The notes below the pieces were generated by a model that saw only the letters and a list, made by a program, of their open reading frames with translations, was not told the DNA's origin and searched no databases. A DNA stretch of 51,760 nt, from contig DXYS01000025.1 of the NCBI GenBank assembly GCA_019415705.1, positions 1 through 51,760 of the forward strand, written 5' to 3'. The DNA is from Bacteroidales bacterium. GTDB taxonomy: Bacteria > Bacteroidota > Bacteroidia > Bacteroidales > Muribaculaceae. The translations under genes were made by a program, and so were the position numbers. Each line of letters begins with the position of its first letter. Positions within the stretch are counted from its first letter, which is position 1. Below are positions 31,228-39,928 of this stretch, piece after piece.

Positions 31228-32400
31228 ATGACGACTCGATTTCCTATAGAGCAGCTTGAAACAGCTGCAACGCCGTGTTATTTCTATGATATCGCTCTAC
31301 TGCGCGCTACTCTAAATGAAATCAAACGTTTGTCGGATAGACCTGACTGGCGCGTGCATTATGCCGTCAAGGCCAATTCCAACCCTGAAATACTCGATGA
31401 GATACGCCGTGCCGGTCTCGGCATAGACGCTGTCAGCGGCGGTGAAATTGCTCTTTCTCTCGAAGCCGGATTCAAGGCTGAGGACATCGTTTTCGCCGGT
31501 GTAGGCAAGAGCGACGAAGAGATTTTGCTCGCCCTGCGTGCCGGTATAGGCAGTTTCAATGTGGAGTCTGTCGAGGAGTTACATGTCATATCAGAGCTTG
31601 CTTCACGCGAGAATCTGACAGCATCGGTTGCTCTGCGCGTCAATCCGAATATCGACGCTCATACACATAAATATATTACGACCGGCTTGGCCGAAAACAA
31701 ATTCGGCATTGACATGGACCGTCTTGATGAGACCGTCGACACAGCCCTGTCGCTGCCCGGTATTAAATTGAATGGTCTGCATTTTCACATTGGTTCGCAG
31801 ATAACTATAACTAAGCCCTTTGAGCTGCTCTGCACCACAATCCGTCAAGTGCTGTCGCAGATGGCGGTCAAGGGTGTCGTTATACGTTCGATTAATGTTG
31901 GCGGTGGTCTTGGTATCGATTATAATGACCCTGACGGTCATCCGATAGCAGACTTCGAGTCATATTTTAAAGTTTTTGCAGACAATCTGCGGCTTCAGCC
32001 CGGTCAGACATTACACTTTGAACTCGGACGCTCGATTGTGGCTCAGTGCGGCTCGCTTATCAGCCGCTGTCTTTATGTCAAGCACGGCGTCTCAAAAGAT
32101 TTTGTAATCCTTGACGCCGGTTTCTCCGAGCTGATACGCCCTGCCTTATATCAGGCATATCACCGCATCGACAATCTGTCGGCTCTCGGAGAGCATCGCC
32201 CGAAACACTCATATGACGTCGTCGGGCCAATCTGTGAGAGTTCCGATTGTTTCGGCGAGGAAGTCACTCTGCCGGAGACACGCCGAGGCGATTTGTTCGC
32301 CATACGTTCTGCAGGAGCATACGGCGAGTCGATGTCGTCGCATTATAACTGTCGGCATCTGCGTCCGACGGTTTATATAGGAGCCGTTGAGGCTGAATAA
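31228..32400 (+). CDS. lysA: Diaminopimelate decarboxylase
   Basis: This 390-residue PLP enzyme makes lysine from meso-diaminopimelate. It has an N-terminal TIM barrel with the Schiff-base lysine in VHYAVKANSNPEIL (about residue 50), then LHFHIGSQI and NVGGGLGIDY. The C-terminal barrel carries GPICESSDCFGE, whose cysteine takes part in the active site of the partner subunit, and AGAYGESMSSHYNC. Length is typical. It overlaps the lysC unit in transcription and is followed 24 bp later by an ABC-F gene. Confidence 0.95.
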   Translation: MTTRFPIEQLETAATPCYFYDIALLRATLNEIKRLSDRPDWRVHYAVKANSNPEILDEIRRAGLGIDAVSGGEIALSLEAGFKAEDIVFAGVGKSDEEILLALRAGIGSFNVESVEELHVISELASRENLTASVALRVNPNIDAHTHKYITTGLAENKFGIDMDRLDETVDTALSLPGIKLNGLHFHIGSQITITKPFELLCTTIRQVLSQMAVKGVVIRSINVGGGLGIDYNDPDGHPIADFESYFKVFADNLRLQPGQTLHFELGRSIVAQCGSLISRCLYVKHGVSKDFVILDAGFSELIRPALYQAYHRIDNLSALGEHRPKHSYDVVGPICESSDCFGEEVTLPETRRGDLFAIRSAGAYGESMSSHYNCRHLRPTVYIGAVEAE

Positions 32401-32424
32401 CTTAGAAATGCTTTTATAAACATT

Positions 32425-34044
32425 ATGATAACGGTAAACAATTTAGGTATCCAATTCGGTAAAAGAGTTCTTTTTCAAGATGTCAATCTGAAGTTCACGC
32501 CGGGTAATTGCTACGGCATCATCGGTGCTAATGGCGCCGGCAAGTCGACGCTTATGCGTATGCTCAGCGGTCAGCTGTCGCCGACTCACGGCACTATTGC
32601 GCAGGGCAACGGCGAGCGCATGAGTGTGCTCGAGCAGGACCACTTCAAGTTTGACGATTTCACTGTCATCGACACTGTCATCCAAGGCCACACAGTGCTC
32701 TGGGACATCATGAAAGAGAAGGACGCCCTCTATGCAAAAGAGGATTTCTCGGATGCTGACGGCATACGTGCTTCTGAGCTTGAGGAGAAATTCGCCGAAC
32801 TCGAGGGCTGGAACGCCGAGAGCGATGCAGCCGCACTGCTCAGCGGTCTCGGTATCAAGGAGGATAAACACTATATGCTGATGCGCGACATGAGCGCCAA
32901 CGAGAAAGTGCGCGTGCTTTTGGCTAAAGCGCTTTTCGGCAATCCCGACAACTTGCTTTTGGATGAGCCTACCAATGACCTCGACCTCGAGACTGTGGCA
33001 TGGCTTGAAGACTATCTGTCTAAATTTGAAAACACTGTGCTTGTCGTCAGTCACGACCGTCACTTCCTTGACTCTGTCTGCACCCACACGCTTGATATCG
33101 ACTATAACAAGGTGTCGCTCTTCGCCGGCAACTACAGCTTCTGGTACGAGAGCAGCCAGCTTGCCCTCCGCCAGCAGCAGCAGGCCAACAAGAAGGCTGA
33201 GGAGCGCCGCAAGGAACTCCTCGAGTTTATCCAGCGATTCAGCGCCAATGTGGCCAAGAGCAAGCAGACGACCTCACGCAAAAAGATGCTCGAGAAACTT
33301 AACATCGAGGAGATTCAGCCCTCGTCGCGCCGTTATCCCGGCATCATATTTACGCCCTCGCGTGAGCCCGGCAACAAGATTCTTGAGGTCAAGGGCCTGA
33401 CGGCGACTGTCGACGGTGAGACGCTCTTCAAAGACGTCAACTTCCAGATAGAAAAGGGCGACAAGGTTGCATTCCTATCACACGATCCGCGCGCTATGAC
33501 CGCGCTGTTTGAGATTATCAACGGCAACCGCAAGGCCGACGCCGGCACATACGAGTGGGGCCAGACCATTACCACAGCCTATCTGCCGCTTGACAACACG
33601 GCGTTCTTCAACACCGACCTCAATCTTGTCGACTGGCTCGCGCAGTTCAGCGACGACTCGAGCGAGATTTATCTCAAGGGCTTCCTCGGCAAGATGCTTT
33701 TCTCGGGCGAGGAAGTGCTCAAAAAGGCGTCAGTGCTCTCAGGTGGCGAGAAGATGCGCTGCATGATTGCGCGCATGATGCTTCGCGACGCTAACACCAT
33801 GGTGCTTGACTCGCCGACCAACCACCTTGACCTTGAGTCGATTCAGGCGTTCAACAACACGCTGCAGTCGTTCAAGGGCAATCTGCTGCTTGCCTCTCAC
33901 GACCATGAGTTTATCCAGACCGTCTGCAACCGCATCATCGAACTGACGCCCAACGGCATCATCGACAAGATGATGGACTATGATGACTATATCACAGACG
34001 AGCGCGTGGCAGCTCTGCGAGAGCGGCTTTATGCACATTCATAA
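32425..34044 (+). CDS. ABC-F family ATPase with a degenerate second nucleotide site
   Basis: This 539-residue soluble protein has two ABC domains in one chain and no membrane part, as in ribosome-associated ABC-F factors. Domain 1 is complete: Walker A GANGAGKSTLMRML (about 34-47), a signature-like MSANEKVRV, and Walker B LLLDEPTNDLDL. The linker is rich in charged helices (ANKKAEERRKELLEFIQRF). In domain 2 the Walker A is replaced by FLSHDPRAMTALFE, although the signature VLSGGEKMRCMIARMM is good. Walker B reads MVLDSPTNHLDLES, with Ser where catalytic Glu is expected. One active and one inactive site is thus predicted. The subfamily resembles YbiT-like ABC-F proteins; the role is probably translational. 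Confidence 0.88.
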   Translation: MITVNNLGIQFGKRVLFQDVNLKFTPGNCYGIIGANGAGKSTLMRMLSGQLSPTHGTIAQGNGERMSVLEQDHFKFDDFTVIDTVIQGHTVLWDIMKEKDALYAKEDFSDADGIRASELEEKFAELEGWNAESDAAALLSGLGIKEDKHYMLMRDMSANEKVRVLLAKALFGNPDNLLLDEPTNDLDLETVAWLEDYLSKFENTVLVVSHDRHFLDSVCTHTLDIDYNKVSLFAGNYSFWYESSQLALRQQQQANKKAEERRKELLEFIQRFSANVAKSKQTTSRKKMLEKLNIEEIQPSSRRYPGIIFTPSREPGNKILEVKGLTATVDGETLFKDVNFQIEKGDKVAFLSHDPRAMTALFEIINGNRKADAGTYEWGQTITTAYLPLDNTAFFNTDLNLVDWLAQFSDDSSEIYLKGFLGKMLFSGEEVLKKASVLSGGEKMRCMIARMMLRDANTMVLDSPTNHLDLESIQAFNNTLQSFKGNLLLASHDHEFIQTVCNRIIELTPNGIIDKMMDYDDYITDERVAALRERLYAHS

Positions 34045-34071
34045 TGCGATAACCTTCAAAAAATCAGTAAA

Positions 34072-34365
34072 ATGGTAAAACATATTGTAATGTTTAAGCT
34101 CACCGGCACATGTGACGAGCGCCGTGCCGTGGCTCAAAAATTCAAGGCCGCCCTCGAGGCTCTTCCCTCGCAGATTGACGTGCTTCGCTCTATAGAGGTC
34201 GGCATCAACGAAAATCCCGCCGAATCGTGGGACGTGGTGCTGACAGCCGTCGTCGACTGCATGGCTGACGTGGATGTTTACGCCAAACATCCCGCTCACG
34301 TCGCTGCTGCCGGGCTGCTCGCCGGACACAAAGAGGCTCGTGCCTGCGTCGACTACGAGTTTTGA
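34072..34365 (+). CDS. Dabb (A/B barrel) domain protein
   Basis: This 97-residue protein begins VKHIVMFKL, the first strand of the dimeric alpha/beta barrel (stress-responsive A/B barrel, Dabb) family. It continues with LRSIEVGINENPAESWDVVLTAVVDCMADVDVYAKHPAHV, the conserved helix-strand unit ending in HPxH. Such proteins form homodimers; the ligand is generally unknown. It is 27 bp after the ABC-F gene and convergent with trkA, whose stop is 6 bp away with no clear terminator between. Confidence 0.88.
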   Translation: MVKHIVMFKLTGTCDERRAVAQKFKAALEALPSQIDVLRSIEVGINENPAESWDVVLTAVVDCMADVDVYAKHPAHVAAAGLLAGHKEARACVDYEF

Positions 34366-34371
34366 TTCGGG

Positions 34372-35061
34372 TCAGCCGTTGATGTGACGGTAAAGGTCGC
34401 GGAATGCCTTTGAGGTGCCGAGCACGGTCAGGGTATCATTTTCATCGACTATAAGTCCTTTTTGACTTAAATCGAGCATCACGGGCAGTTTATGTTTTAT
34501 GCCGAGTATGTTTGTCTGCTCGGTCTCGCGCGTCGCAGCCACGAGAGTAAGACCGTAATCATTTAACGATAGGCTGTCATAACTGTCGCCTATAAAATAT
34601 TGCGGGGCATTAAACTTCAGTAGGTAAGTATCCGTATCAATTTTAAGGCTTTCGACTTGGCTGCCGAGCTCCATTTCGTTGGTCAGGTCAGCGGCGGCGC
34701 GTTGTTCAGGCGTAAGGATACGGTCGATTTCAAACCCTTGGAGTATCGACTCGTGCAGTTTGTCTATAGCACGGGCATAGATATGCCTTACGCCGAACTG
34801 TTTGAGCAGCGCGACGGTCTTGACACTCGCGCCGAAGTTTTCACCGATGGCCACGATAACCAGATCTACGTTTTTAAGTGGCAGTACGCTCAGCGAACTC
34901 TCTTCGGTCGAGTCAATAAGATAGACAGTCGAGATGTAGTCTTTTATGGCGTCGATGTTGGCCTGCCGGTTGTCGGCTCCTATGACTTCGTGGCCTTGAT
35001 TGGTTAGGTCGAGCGCGAGATTTGATCCGTAAATGCCGAGTCCGATAATAAGATATCTCAT
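34372..35061 (-). CDS. trkA: Potassium channel regulatory subunit (TrkA/KtrA type)
   Basis: This 229-residue cytosolic protein has one RCK module. The N-terminal nucleotide-binding fold is YLIIGLGIYGSNLALDL (GxGxxG at 7-12), ending in the acidic D30 of IGADN for the ribose. A C-terminal TrkA-C domain follows from about residue 140 (GSQVESLKIDTDTYLLKFNAPQYFIGDS). It gates a TrkH/KtrB pore in response to ATP/ADP or NADH and is encoded directly after the pore gene (18-bp gap). The single-module form is the KtrA/KtrC pattern rather than the double-module E. coli TrkA. Confidence 0.9.
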   Translation of the reverse strand: MRYLIIGLGIYGSNLALDLTNQGHEVIGADNRQANIDAIKDYISTVYLIDSTEESSLSVLPLKNVDLVIVAIGENFGASVKTVALLKQFGVRHIYARAIDKLHESILQGFEIDRILTPEQRAAADLTNEMELGSQVESLKIDTDTYLLKFNAPQYFIGDSYDSLSLNDYGLTLVAATRETEQTNILGIKHKLPVMLDLSQKGLIVDENDTLTVLGTSKAFRDLYRHING

Positions 35062-35079
35062 AGTTTTTGTCTTTGTTTG

Positions 35080-36954
35080 TCAGTTGATTATGATATTGTC
35101 GACCGGATAATGTGCCGAGCGGTCAGCCGAGCCGGCAGCAAACCCGATAAGCATTGAGAGAATGCCGACACGCCCGACAAACATGGCCGTCGAAAGAACG
35201 ATTTTTGACATGTCGCACAGGTCGGCCGTTATTCCTAATGAGGAGCCGACGGTAAACAGGGCCGATGTGACTTCGAATATGATGTCGCGCGAGGCCATCT
35301 GTGGCTCGAGCAGCAGTATGGCTGTCGTATAAAGGAAAAATGTAATTATCGCAATTATGATGACAGCATTGGCTCGTCTGACAGAGCCTATGGCTATACG
35401 TCGGTTAAATGCTACCGCACTCCGGTGTCCGCATATCACCGAGCGCAGATTTAACAGCACGACAGCCACGGTGTTGACTTTGATGCCGCCTGCCAACGAT
35501 TGCGAAGCACCACCGATCCACATCTGCACGATTATCAGAAGCAATGTCACAGGCAAGAAAGATGCCGGGTTGACCGACATGAATCCCGCGCTGCGGGGCA
35601 CGAGCGAGTTGAATACCGACTGTGACACTTTCTCGCCGAATGTCATGCCTGCGAGAGTATTGTTATATTCAAACACCATAAACGCAACGGTTGATAGTGC
35701 GAGTATGGCGAGCGTCGTGATGATTACCAATTTTGTGTTAAGATCGTAGATATGGATTGCTCTTTTGCCTTGTCTCAGACCTTTGGCACGGATGAAAAGT
35801 CGCCGTATATAGGATGTTGCGATATCTTTTAGATTGACAAGAATCGGGAACCCGATGGCACCGGCGAGAATGAGCAATGAGGTCACCCAATAGATTGACT
35901 GCGCTCCATGCAGCAATATCGGGTTGGCCATGCCCCCCGGCAGGCAGCTGAAACCGGCGTTGCAGAACGATGACAATGCGTGAAATGCGGCGAACGTCAT
36001 CTTGTGCTCGACATCGAGTCCCAATGCGTCGGGAATGGTCAGATAGACAGCAACAGCTCCGGCTACCTCGATAGCCAGCGTGAACACAAGTATATAGAGC
36101 AACGTAGGCACGAGATTATTCATCGACTTGGAGTAAACGATATCGCGTATAAGCAGCTGACTGTAAATTGACGGCACGCCGCTGAAGAATATGGCAAAAA
36201 AACTTGTGAAAGTTATCACGCCGAGCCCCCCGATCTGTATGAGTATAGCCAAAACCAGCAGACCTAAAGGCGTGAAAGTCGAAGGCACATCGACACTTGT
36301 CAGACCCGTTATGCAGACCGCGCTTGTCGACACAAACAGCGAATCGATGTAGGATAACGGGACGACCGTGCAACGAGGCAGCATCAGCACAAATGACCCG
36401 GCAATGATGAAGAACAGGAAACTTCCCGAAAGAATCAACGCCGGGTTAGTGCGCCGGCCGATCAGTTTCATCACGCCGTAACTTAGTCTGACGATAGAGT
36501 AGGCCGTCAGTATACCGAACAGAAATACGTTACTGTAAAGTATTTTTTCGAGAAAAGGCAGCCACGGATGGACGGGATGGGGATAGAGCCACGGGAGCAG
36601 AGTGAGCAGTACGGCGATGTCGACAATCCATTTAAGCATCCTTGTCGCACGCAAAGTGGCACGCAGGTTGAAGATTAGATTAAATCCGACGTTAAAAATG
36701 AAAATACCCTGTATGATGCGCAGCAGACGGCGGTGCAGCATCAGTGTTGTTCCCGAGTTGTCATAACCGAAATATATGACAAGGATTATCAGACAGCAGG
36801 CAGCGGCAATAGTCGATATAAACTCCGAAACTCCTGAGATGTTACGTATCGCTACAGAAAAATTATGAGTGAATCGCGCATACCGAAAACGCAGACGGCG
36901 CAACCTGTTATGCCATCTGCCGCCATCGGCCTTATGTCTCGGGCTCTCATCCAT
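35080..36954 (-). CDS. trkH: Potassium uptake protein, TrkH/KtrB family
   Basis: This 624-residue integral membrane transporter has about 10-12 hydrophobic helices. Selectivity-filter-type segments are recognisable (for example TSAVCITGLTSVDV, FHALSSFCNAGFSCLP, FNSLVPRSAGFMSVNP and FEVTSALFTVGSSLGITADL). Residues 1-45 are basic and cytosolic. Two extra N-terminal helices precede the core, which makes it longer than KtrB. It forms the pore controlled by the downstream TrkA-type subunit, with which it is probably cotranscribed. It is divergent from nothing obvious: the upstream gene runs in the same direction behind a strong terminator. Confidence 0.92.
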   Translation of the reverse strand: MDESPRHKADGGRWHNRLRRLRFRYARFTHNFSVAIRNISGVSEFISTIAAACCLIILVIYFGYDNSGTTLMLHRRLLRIIQGIFIFNVGFNLIFNLRATLRATRMLKWIVDIAVLLTLLPWLYPHPVHPWLPFLEKILYSNVFLFGILTAYSIVRLSYGVMKLIGRRTNPALILSGSFLFFIIAGSFVLMLPRCTVVPLSYIDSLFVSTSAVCITGLTSVDVPSTFTPLGLLVLAILIQIGGLGVITFTSFFAIFFSGVPSIYSQLLIRDIVYSKSMNNLVPTLLYILVFTLAIEVAGAVAVYLTIPDALGLDVEHKMTFAAFHALSSFCNAGFSCLPGGMANPILLHGAQSIYWVTSLLILAGAIGFPILVNLKDIATSYIRRLFIRAKGLRQGKRAIHIYDLNTKLVIITTLAILALSTVAFMVFEYNNTLAGMTFGEKVSQSVFNSLVPRSAGFMSVNPASFLPVTLLLIIVQMWIGGASQSLAGGIKVNTVAVVLLNLRSVICGHRSAVAFNRRIAIGSVRRANAVIIIAIITFFLYTTAILLLEPQMASRDIIFEVTSALFTVGSSLGITADLCDMSKIVLSTAMFVGRVGILSMLIGFAAGSADRSAHYPVDNIIIN

Positions 36955-37020
36955 TACTATTGATTAACAATCAAAGATAGCAAACAGTCGCCACAACCCC
37001 AAATTTTAGCAAGATAAAAC

Positions 37021-37058
37021 AACGAAAGGCCAGTTACGTTATGAACTGGCCTTTCGTT
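37021..37058 (-). terminator. Strong terminator after the DUF4923 gene
   Basis: This is a perfect 15-bp stem (37021-37035 and 37044-37058) with an 8-nt loop. On the minus strand the stem is followed by GTTTTAT. Confidence 0.8.
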
Positions 37059-37075
37059 AGTGATATTGGGATTGT

Positions 37076-37747
37076 TTATCTTTTTAGTTTGAAGCCGGCG
37101 TAGAGGCCGTCGTAGCTCGAGAGGAGGGTGGAGAGGGTCGAGAGGCTCTTGATGTTGGCGACTGACGAGACGGTTTTGAGCAGAGAGATTAGTTTGGTGA
37201 CATCAAATGTCAGTGTAAGTGTATTGCCCGATTTTGCGGCGAAAGCCGAGACTTTGCCGAGTTTTATTTTGCCGAAAGCGTTGAAAGCGAAAACAAGGTT
37301 GCCGTCATCACCTTTACTGATGGTGCCTTTGAGTGTGCCGCGGCGCAGTTTCATCGTGAAGGTGAAGTCATCGGCTACGGTCAGCACCATGGCGTCGAAT
37401 CCGGTGGTTTTGTAATAAGGCGCAAGCTTTTCTTCGATAGCTGTTGCTGCGGCCACGCCTCCGACTTTTTGCAGCGCATTGTCGCTTTTAAATGTTACTG
37501 CCGGCGAGCTGTAGTTCCATGTGCCGGTGAGGTCCTTGAGCTCAAAGTTTGATGATGCGGTGAGCCCCGAAATCAGGTCGCCGATTTTACCGAGTCCTTC
37601 GGTTTTACTATTTCCGTCCTGAGATGCGCCGCCGGTCACTGATTTAAGCAAATCCTGTAACGATGATTGTGCAGCGGCTGTGCCGGCGGCCGCAGAAAGG
37701 AATATGACTGCAGTCAGCAGTCTGATGCATATTGATTTCAAAACCAT
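37076..37747 (-). CDS. Secreted DUF4923 family protein
   Basis: This 223-residue protein has a signal peptide (MVLKSICIRLLTAVIFLSAAAGTAAAQ). The frame extends 15 codons further upstream, but the hydrophobic leader fixes the start. The mature part has LTGTWNYSSPAVTFKSDNALQKVGGVAAATAIEEKLAPYY, the pattern I recall for DUF4923, then beta-strands (FTFTMKLRRGTLKGTISKG, NTLTLTFDVTKLISLLKTV) as in a lipocalin-like barrel. Its role is unknown; it is presumably periplasmic. It lies 8 bp after the CapD-like gene in the same direction. Confidence 0.8.
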   Translation of the reverse strand: MVLKSICIRLLTAVIFLSAAAGTAAAQSSLQDLLKSVTGGASQDGNSKTEGLGKIGDLISGLTASSNFELKDLTGTWNYSSPAVTFKSDNALQKVGGVAAATAIEEKLAPYYKTTGFDAMVLTVADDFTFTMKLRRGTLKGTISKGDDGNLVFAFNAFGKIKLGKVSAFAAKSGNTLTLTFDVTKLISLLKTVSSVANIKSLSTLSTLLSSYDGLYAGFKLKR

Positions 37748-37754
37748 AGATATT

Positions 37755-39758
37755 TTAGTTTTTAGACAAAAGCGCGTCCGCGCTGTTTGCATTGTTATTG
37801 ATTTCTTGGTCGATTTTTCCGAAAACAGAGTTCTGCGAGATGAATTCGGGTACGATGTGCTTCATCTCCGACACTATATCATGTACATTACCCGAGAGCA
37901 TGGCCTTGTATAGTACGTCAAGATGAGAGAGCACATCATCGTATTCGTATTGGCGCACGCGTGCAATCATAATCTTGGAGTGGGTTGTCGAGGTGGTGCG
38001 CTCTTTGTCGTTTAGAAGTTCCTCGTAGAGTTTTTCACCGGGACGCAGACCAGTCTCTACTATCTGAATGTCTACTCCCTCACGCATGCCGGCAAGCGAA
38101 ATCATACGTTTGGCGAGGTCATAAATCTTGACGGGTTGTCCCATGTCAAAAATATATATTTCTCCTCCCTTACCCATGCATCCGGCCTGTAATACTAACG
38201 AGCAAGCCTCGGGAATTGTCATGAAATATCTGATAATGTCGCGGTGAGTAACCGTTACAGGTCCTCCTGCCTCAATCTGGCGGCGGAAAAGCGGGATGAC
38301 AGAGCCGTTAGAGCCGAGGACATTTCCAAAACGCGTAGTGATGAATTGAGTCGACGGCTTATCTGAGGATTTATGCTGATGGAAGAACAGTGACTGGACA
38401 TAAATTTCGGCTATACGCTTTGACGCACCCATCACGTTTGTCGGATTGACAGCTTTATCTGTCGAAATCATGACAAATTTCTCGACATTATACTTTATAG
38501 AAAGGTCGGCGACATTTTTGGTGCCGAAAACATTGGTGAGGACTGCTTCGGCCGGGTTACGTTCCATCATTGGTACATGCTTGTATGCTGCAGCATGGAA
38601 TACATAGCGCGGACGATATCTACGGAATGCAAGCTCTATGCGGGTCGGATTAGCGACGTCACCTATAAACAGATGAATCTTGATTTTGTCACCGAATGTT
38701 TCTTCGAGCCGCAACTGCAGTTCATGCATAGGTGTTTCGGCCTGATCAAGCAGAACAATCTCTTCGGCACCTATTCGGGCAACCTGATTGACAATTTCCG
38801 AACCTATTGAGCCGGCAGCCCCGGTGACCATAACAACTTCTCCCTGAAGGACACGGCGTATATCATCAATATTTGTATGTATCTCGTCGCGACCAAGCAA
38901 ATCTTCGATACGTATGTCTCGTACGTGAGGAGAAATAGCCGGTAATGAGTTGGAGTTTGAATCGAATTCTTCAATCTGATTCAGCATCAATAATTTGATG
39001 CGGTGACGTAGAAACTCATCGGCAAGACCGTCGCGTAAAATGTCAATCTGCGTCGACAGGAAGAGCAAAGTATCGCAACGATATTTGCGGAACGTTTCTT
39101 CGATTGTGTCGGGATTATATAAGACAACCGGTAAACCGTTGACTATTTTCTCGTTTTTATTTTCGGATAGCGAAAGCAATGCAACAGGAGCAAAGCCACC
39201 CTCGTATTCATTGTTCAGAGCCGACGCAAAGATGAACGAATTTAAAGCGGAGCCAAGCATGATGACACGCTTTTTCTCAACATTGGCTGAACTTATAGCT
39301 TTATAGAAAAATTTTATAGACAGCCTGAGCATCATCATCAGAGAGAAGGCAAACAAGCCGATTATAACGAGATTCCAAATTTTGAAATATATTATATCCG
39401 TAAAATATGCGACGGCGGCATTTAAGATAACAGCTGCCACAATTGCCGAGATGGTCATAATCATTACACGGTATACGTCCTCGAATACCGACAGTCTTAT
39501 GATATAACGGTATGACTTGACAATCAGACTGCTGATTGCAAATATTGATGTGAGTACCAACGAACGTCCTATTGACGTTCCGATAAACGGGATTGACAAC
39601 TTGGTACTTTGCTCATAGTTAAGATAGAAAATCAGAAGACAGCTTACAAAGACTGTCAGCAAATCTGCCAGAAATACGGTCCATTGAGGACATGGCGAGG
39701 CAGCAAAAACTCTTATAATGCGAGAATTAGATAAAGCTCTGATGATTCGTCGGGTCAT
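37755..39758 (-). CDS. Membrane-bound nucleotide-sugar 4,6-dehydratase (CapD/PglF/WbpM family)
   Basis: This 667-residue protein begins at MTRRIIRALSNSR; a longer frame of 52 more codons exists but lacks family sequence. Residues 1-135 have four hydrophobic helices (ADLLTVFVSCLLIFYL, LVLTSIFAISSLIV, ISAIVAAVILNAAVAYF and another). The first cytosolic Rossmann part follows, then the catalytic short-chain dehydrogenase domain from about 335: MVTGAAGSIGSEIVNQV (NAD), VFHAAAYKHVPMMERNP, STDKAVNPTNVMGASKR and ITTRFGNVLGSNGSVIPLFRRQI. The STDK-type active site instead of YxxxK is the mark of these inverting dehydratases. It is probably the first enzyme for a deoxyamino sugar in a surface polysaccharide. 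Confidence 0.9.
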   Translation of the reverse strand: MTRRIIRALSNSRIIRVFAASPCPQWTVFLADLLTVFVSCLLIFYLNYEQSTKLSIPFIGTSIGRSLVLTSIFAISSLIVKSYRYIIRLSVFEDVYRVMIMTISAIVAAVILNAAVAYFTDIIYFKIWNLVIIGLFAFSLMMMLRLSIKFFYKAISSANVEKKRVIMLGSALNSFIFASALNNEYEGGFAPVALLSLSENKNEKIVNGLPVVLYNPDTIEETFRKYRCDTLLFLSTQIDILRDGLADEFLRHRIKLLMLNQIEEFDSNSNSLPAISPHVRDIRIEDLLGRDEIHTNIDDIRRVLQGEVVMVTGAAGSIGSEIVNQVARIGAEEIVLLDQAETPMHELQLRLEETFGDKIKIHLFIGDVANPTRIELAFRRYRPRYVFHAAAYKHVPMMERNPAEAVLTNVFGTKNVADLSIKYNVEKFVMISTDKAVNPTNVMGASKRIAEIYVQSLFFHQHKSSDKPSTQFITTRFGNVLGSNGSVIPLFRRQIEAGGPVTVTHRDIIRYFMTIPEACSLVLQAGCMGKGGEIYIFDMGQPVKIYDLAKRMISLAGMREGVDIQIVETGLRPGEKLYEELLNDKERTTSTTHSKIMIARVRQYEYDDVLSHLDVLYKAMLSGNVHDIVSEMKHIVPEFISQNSVFGKIDQEINNNANSADALLSKN

Positions 39759-39785
39759 TTCTATAATTATATAATGTGCATTTTG

Positions 39786-39793
39786 CAAAATTA
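39786..39793 (-). promoter_or_regulatory. Promoter -7 box of the CapD-like gene
   Basis: The minus strand reads TAATTTTG, giving a predicted 21-nt leader to the chosen ATG. This supports that start over the longer frame, which would begin upstream of the promoter. Confidence 0.5.
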
Positions 39794-39878
39794 GGCCGTT
39801 TATGTCAAAGATGCAAGCGGATGATGTAGAAATATGTTTTAAAAATGACGGGTGAAAAATTTCAGTAGGTATATAAAG

Positions 39879-39910
39879 CAATCGGCCGCCATTTGTGTGG
39901 CGGCCGATTG
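39879..39910 (-). terminator. Terminator of tig
   Basis: A perfect 13-bp GC-rich stem (39879-39891, 39898-39910) with a 6-nt loop is followed on the minus strand by CTTTATATA. It lies 19 bp after the tig stop. Confidence 0.75.
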
Positions 39911-39928
39911 TCATATGTCGTGTTGTTA

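Noticed and set aside
39759..39914. 52-codon N-terminal extension of the CapD-like protein
   Set aside because: It crosses the likely promoter and lacks family sequence; MTRRII at 39758 is the typical start.
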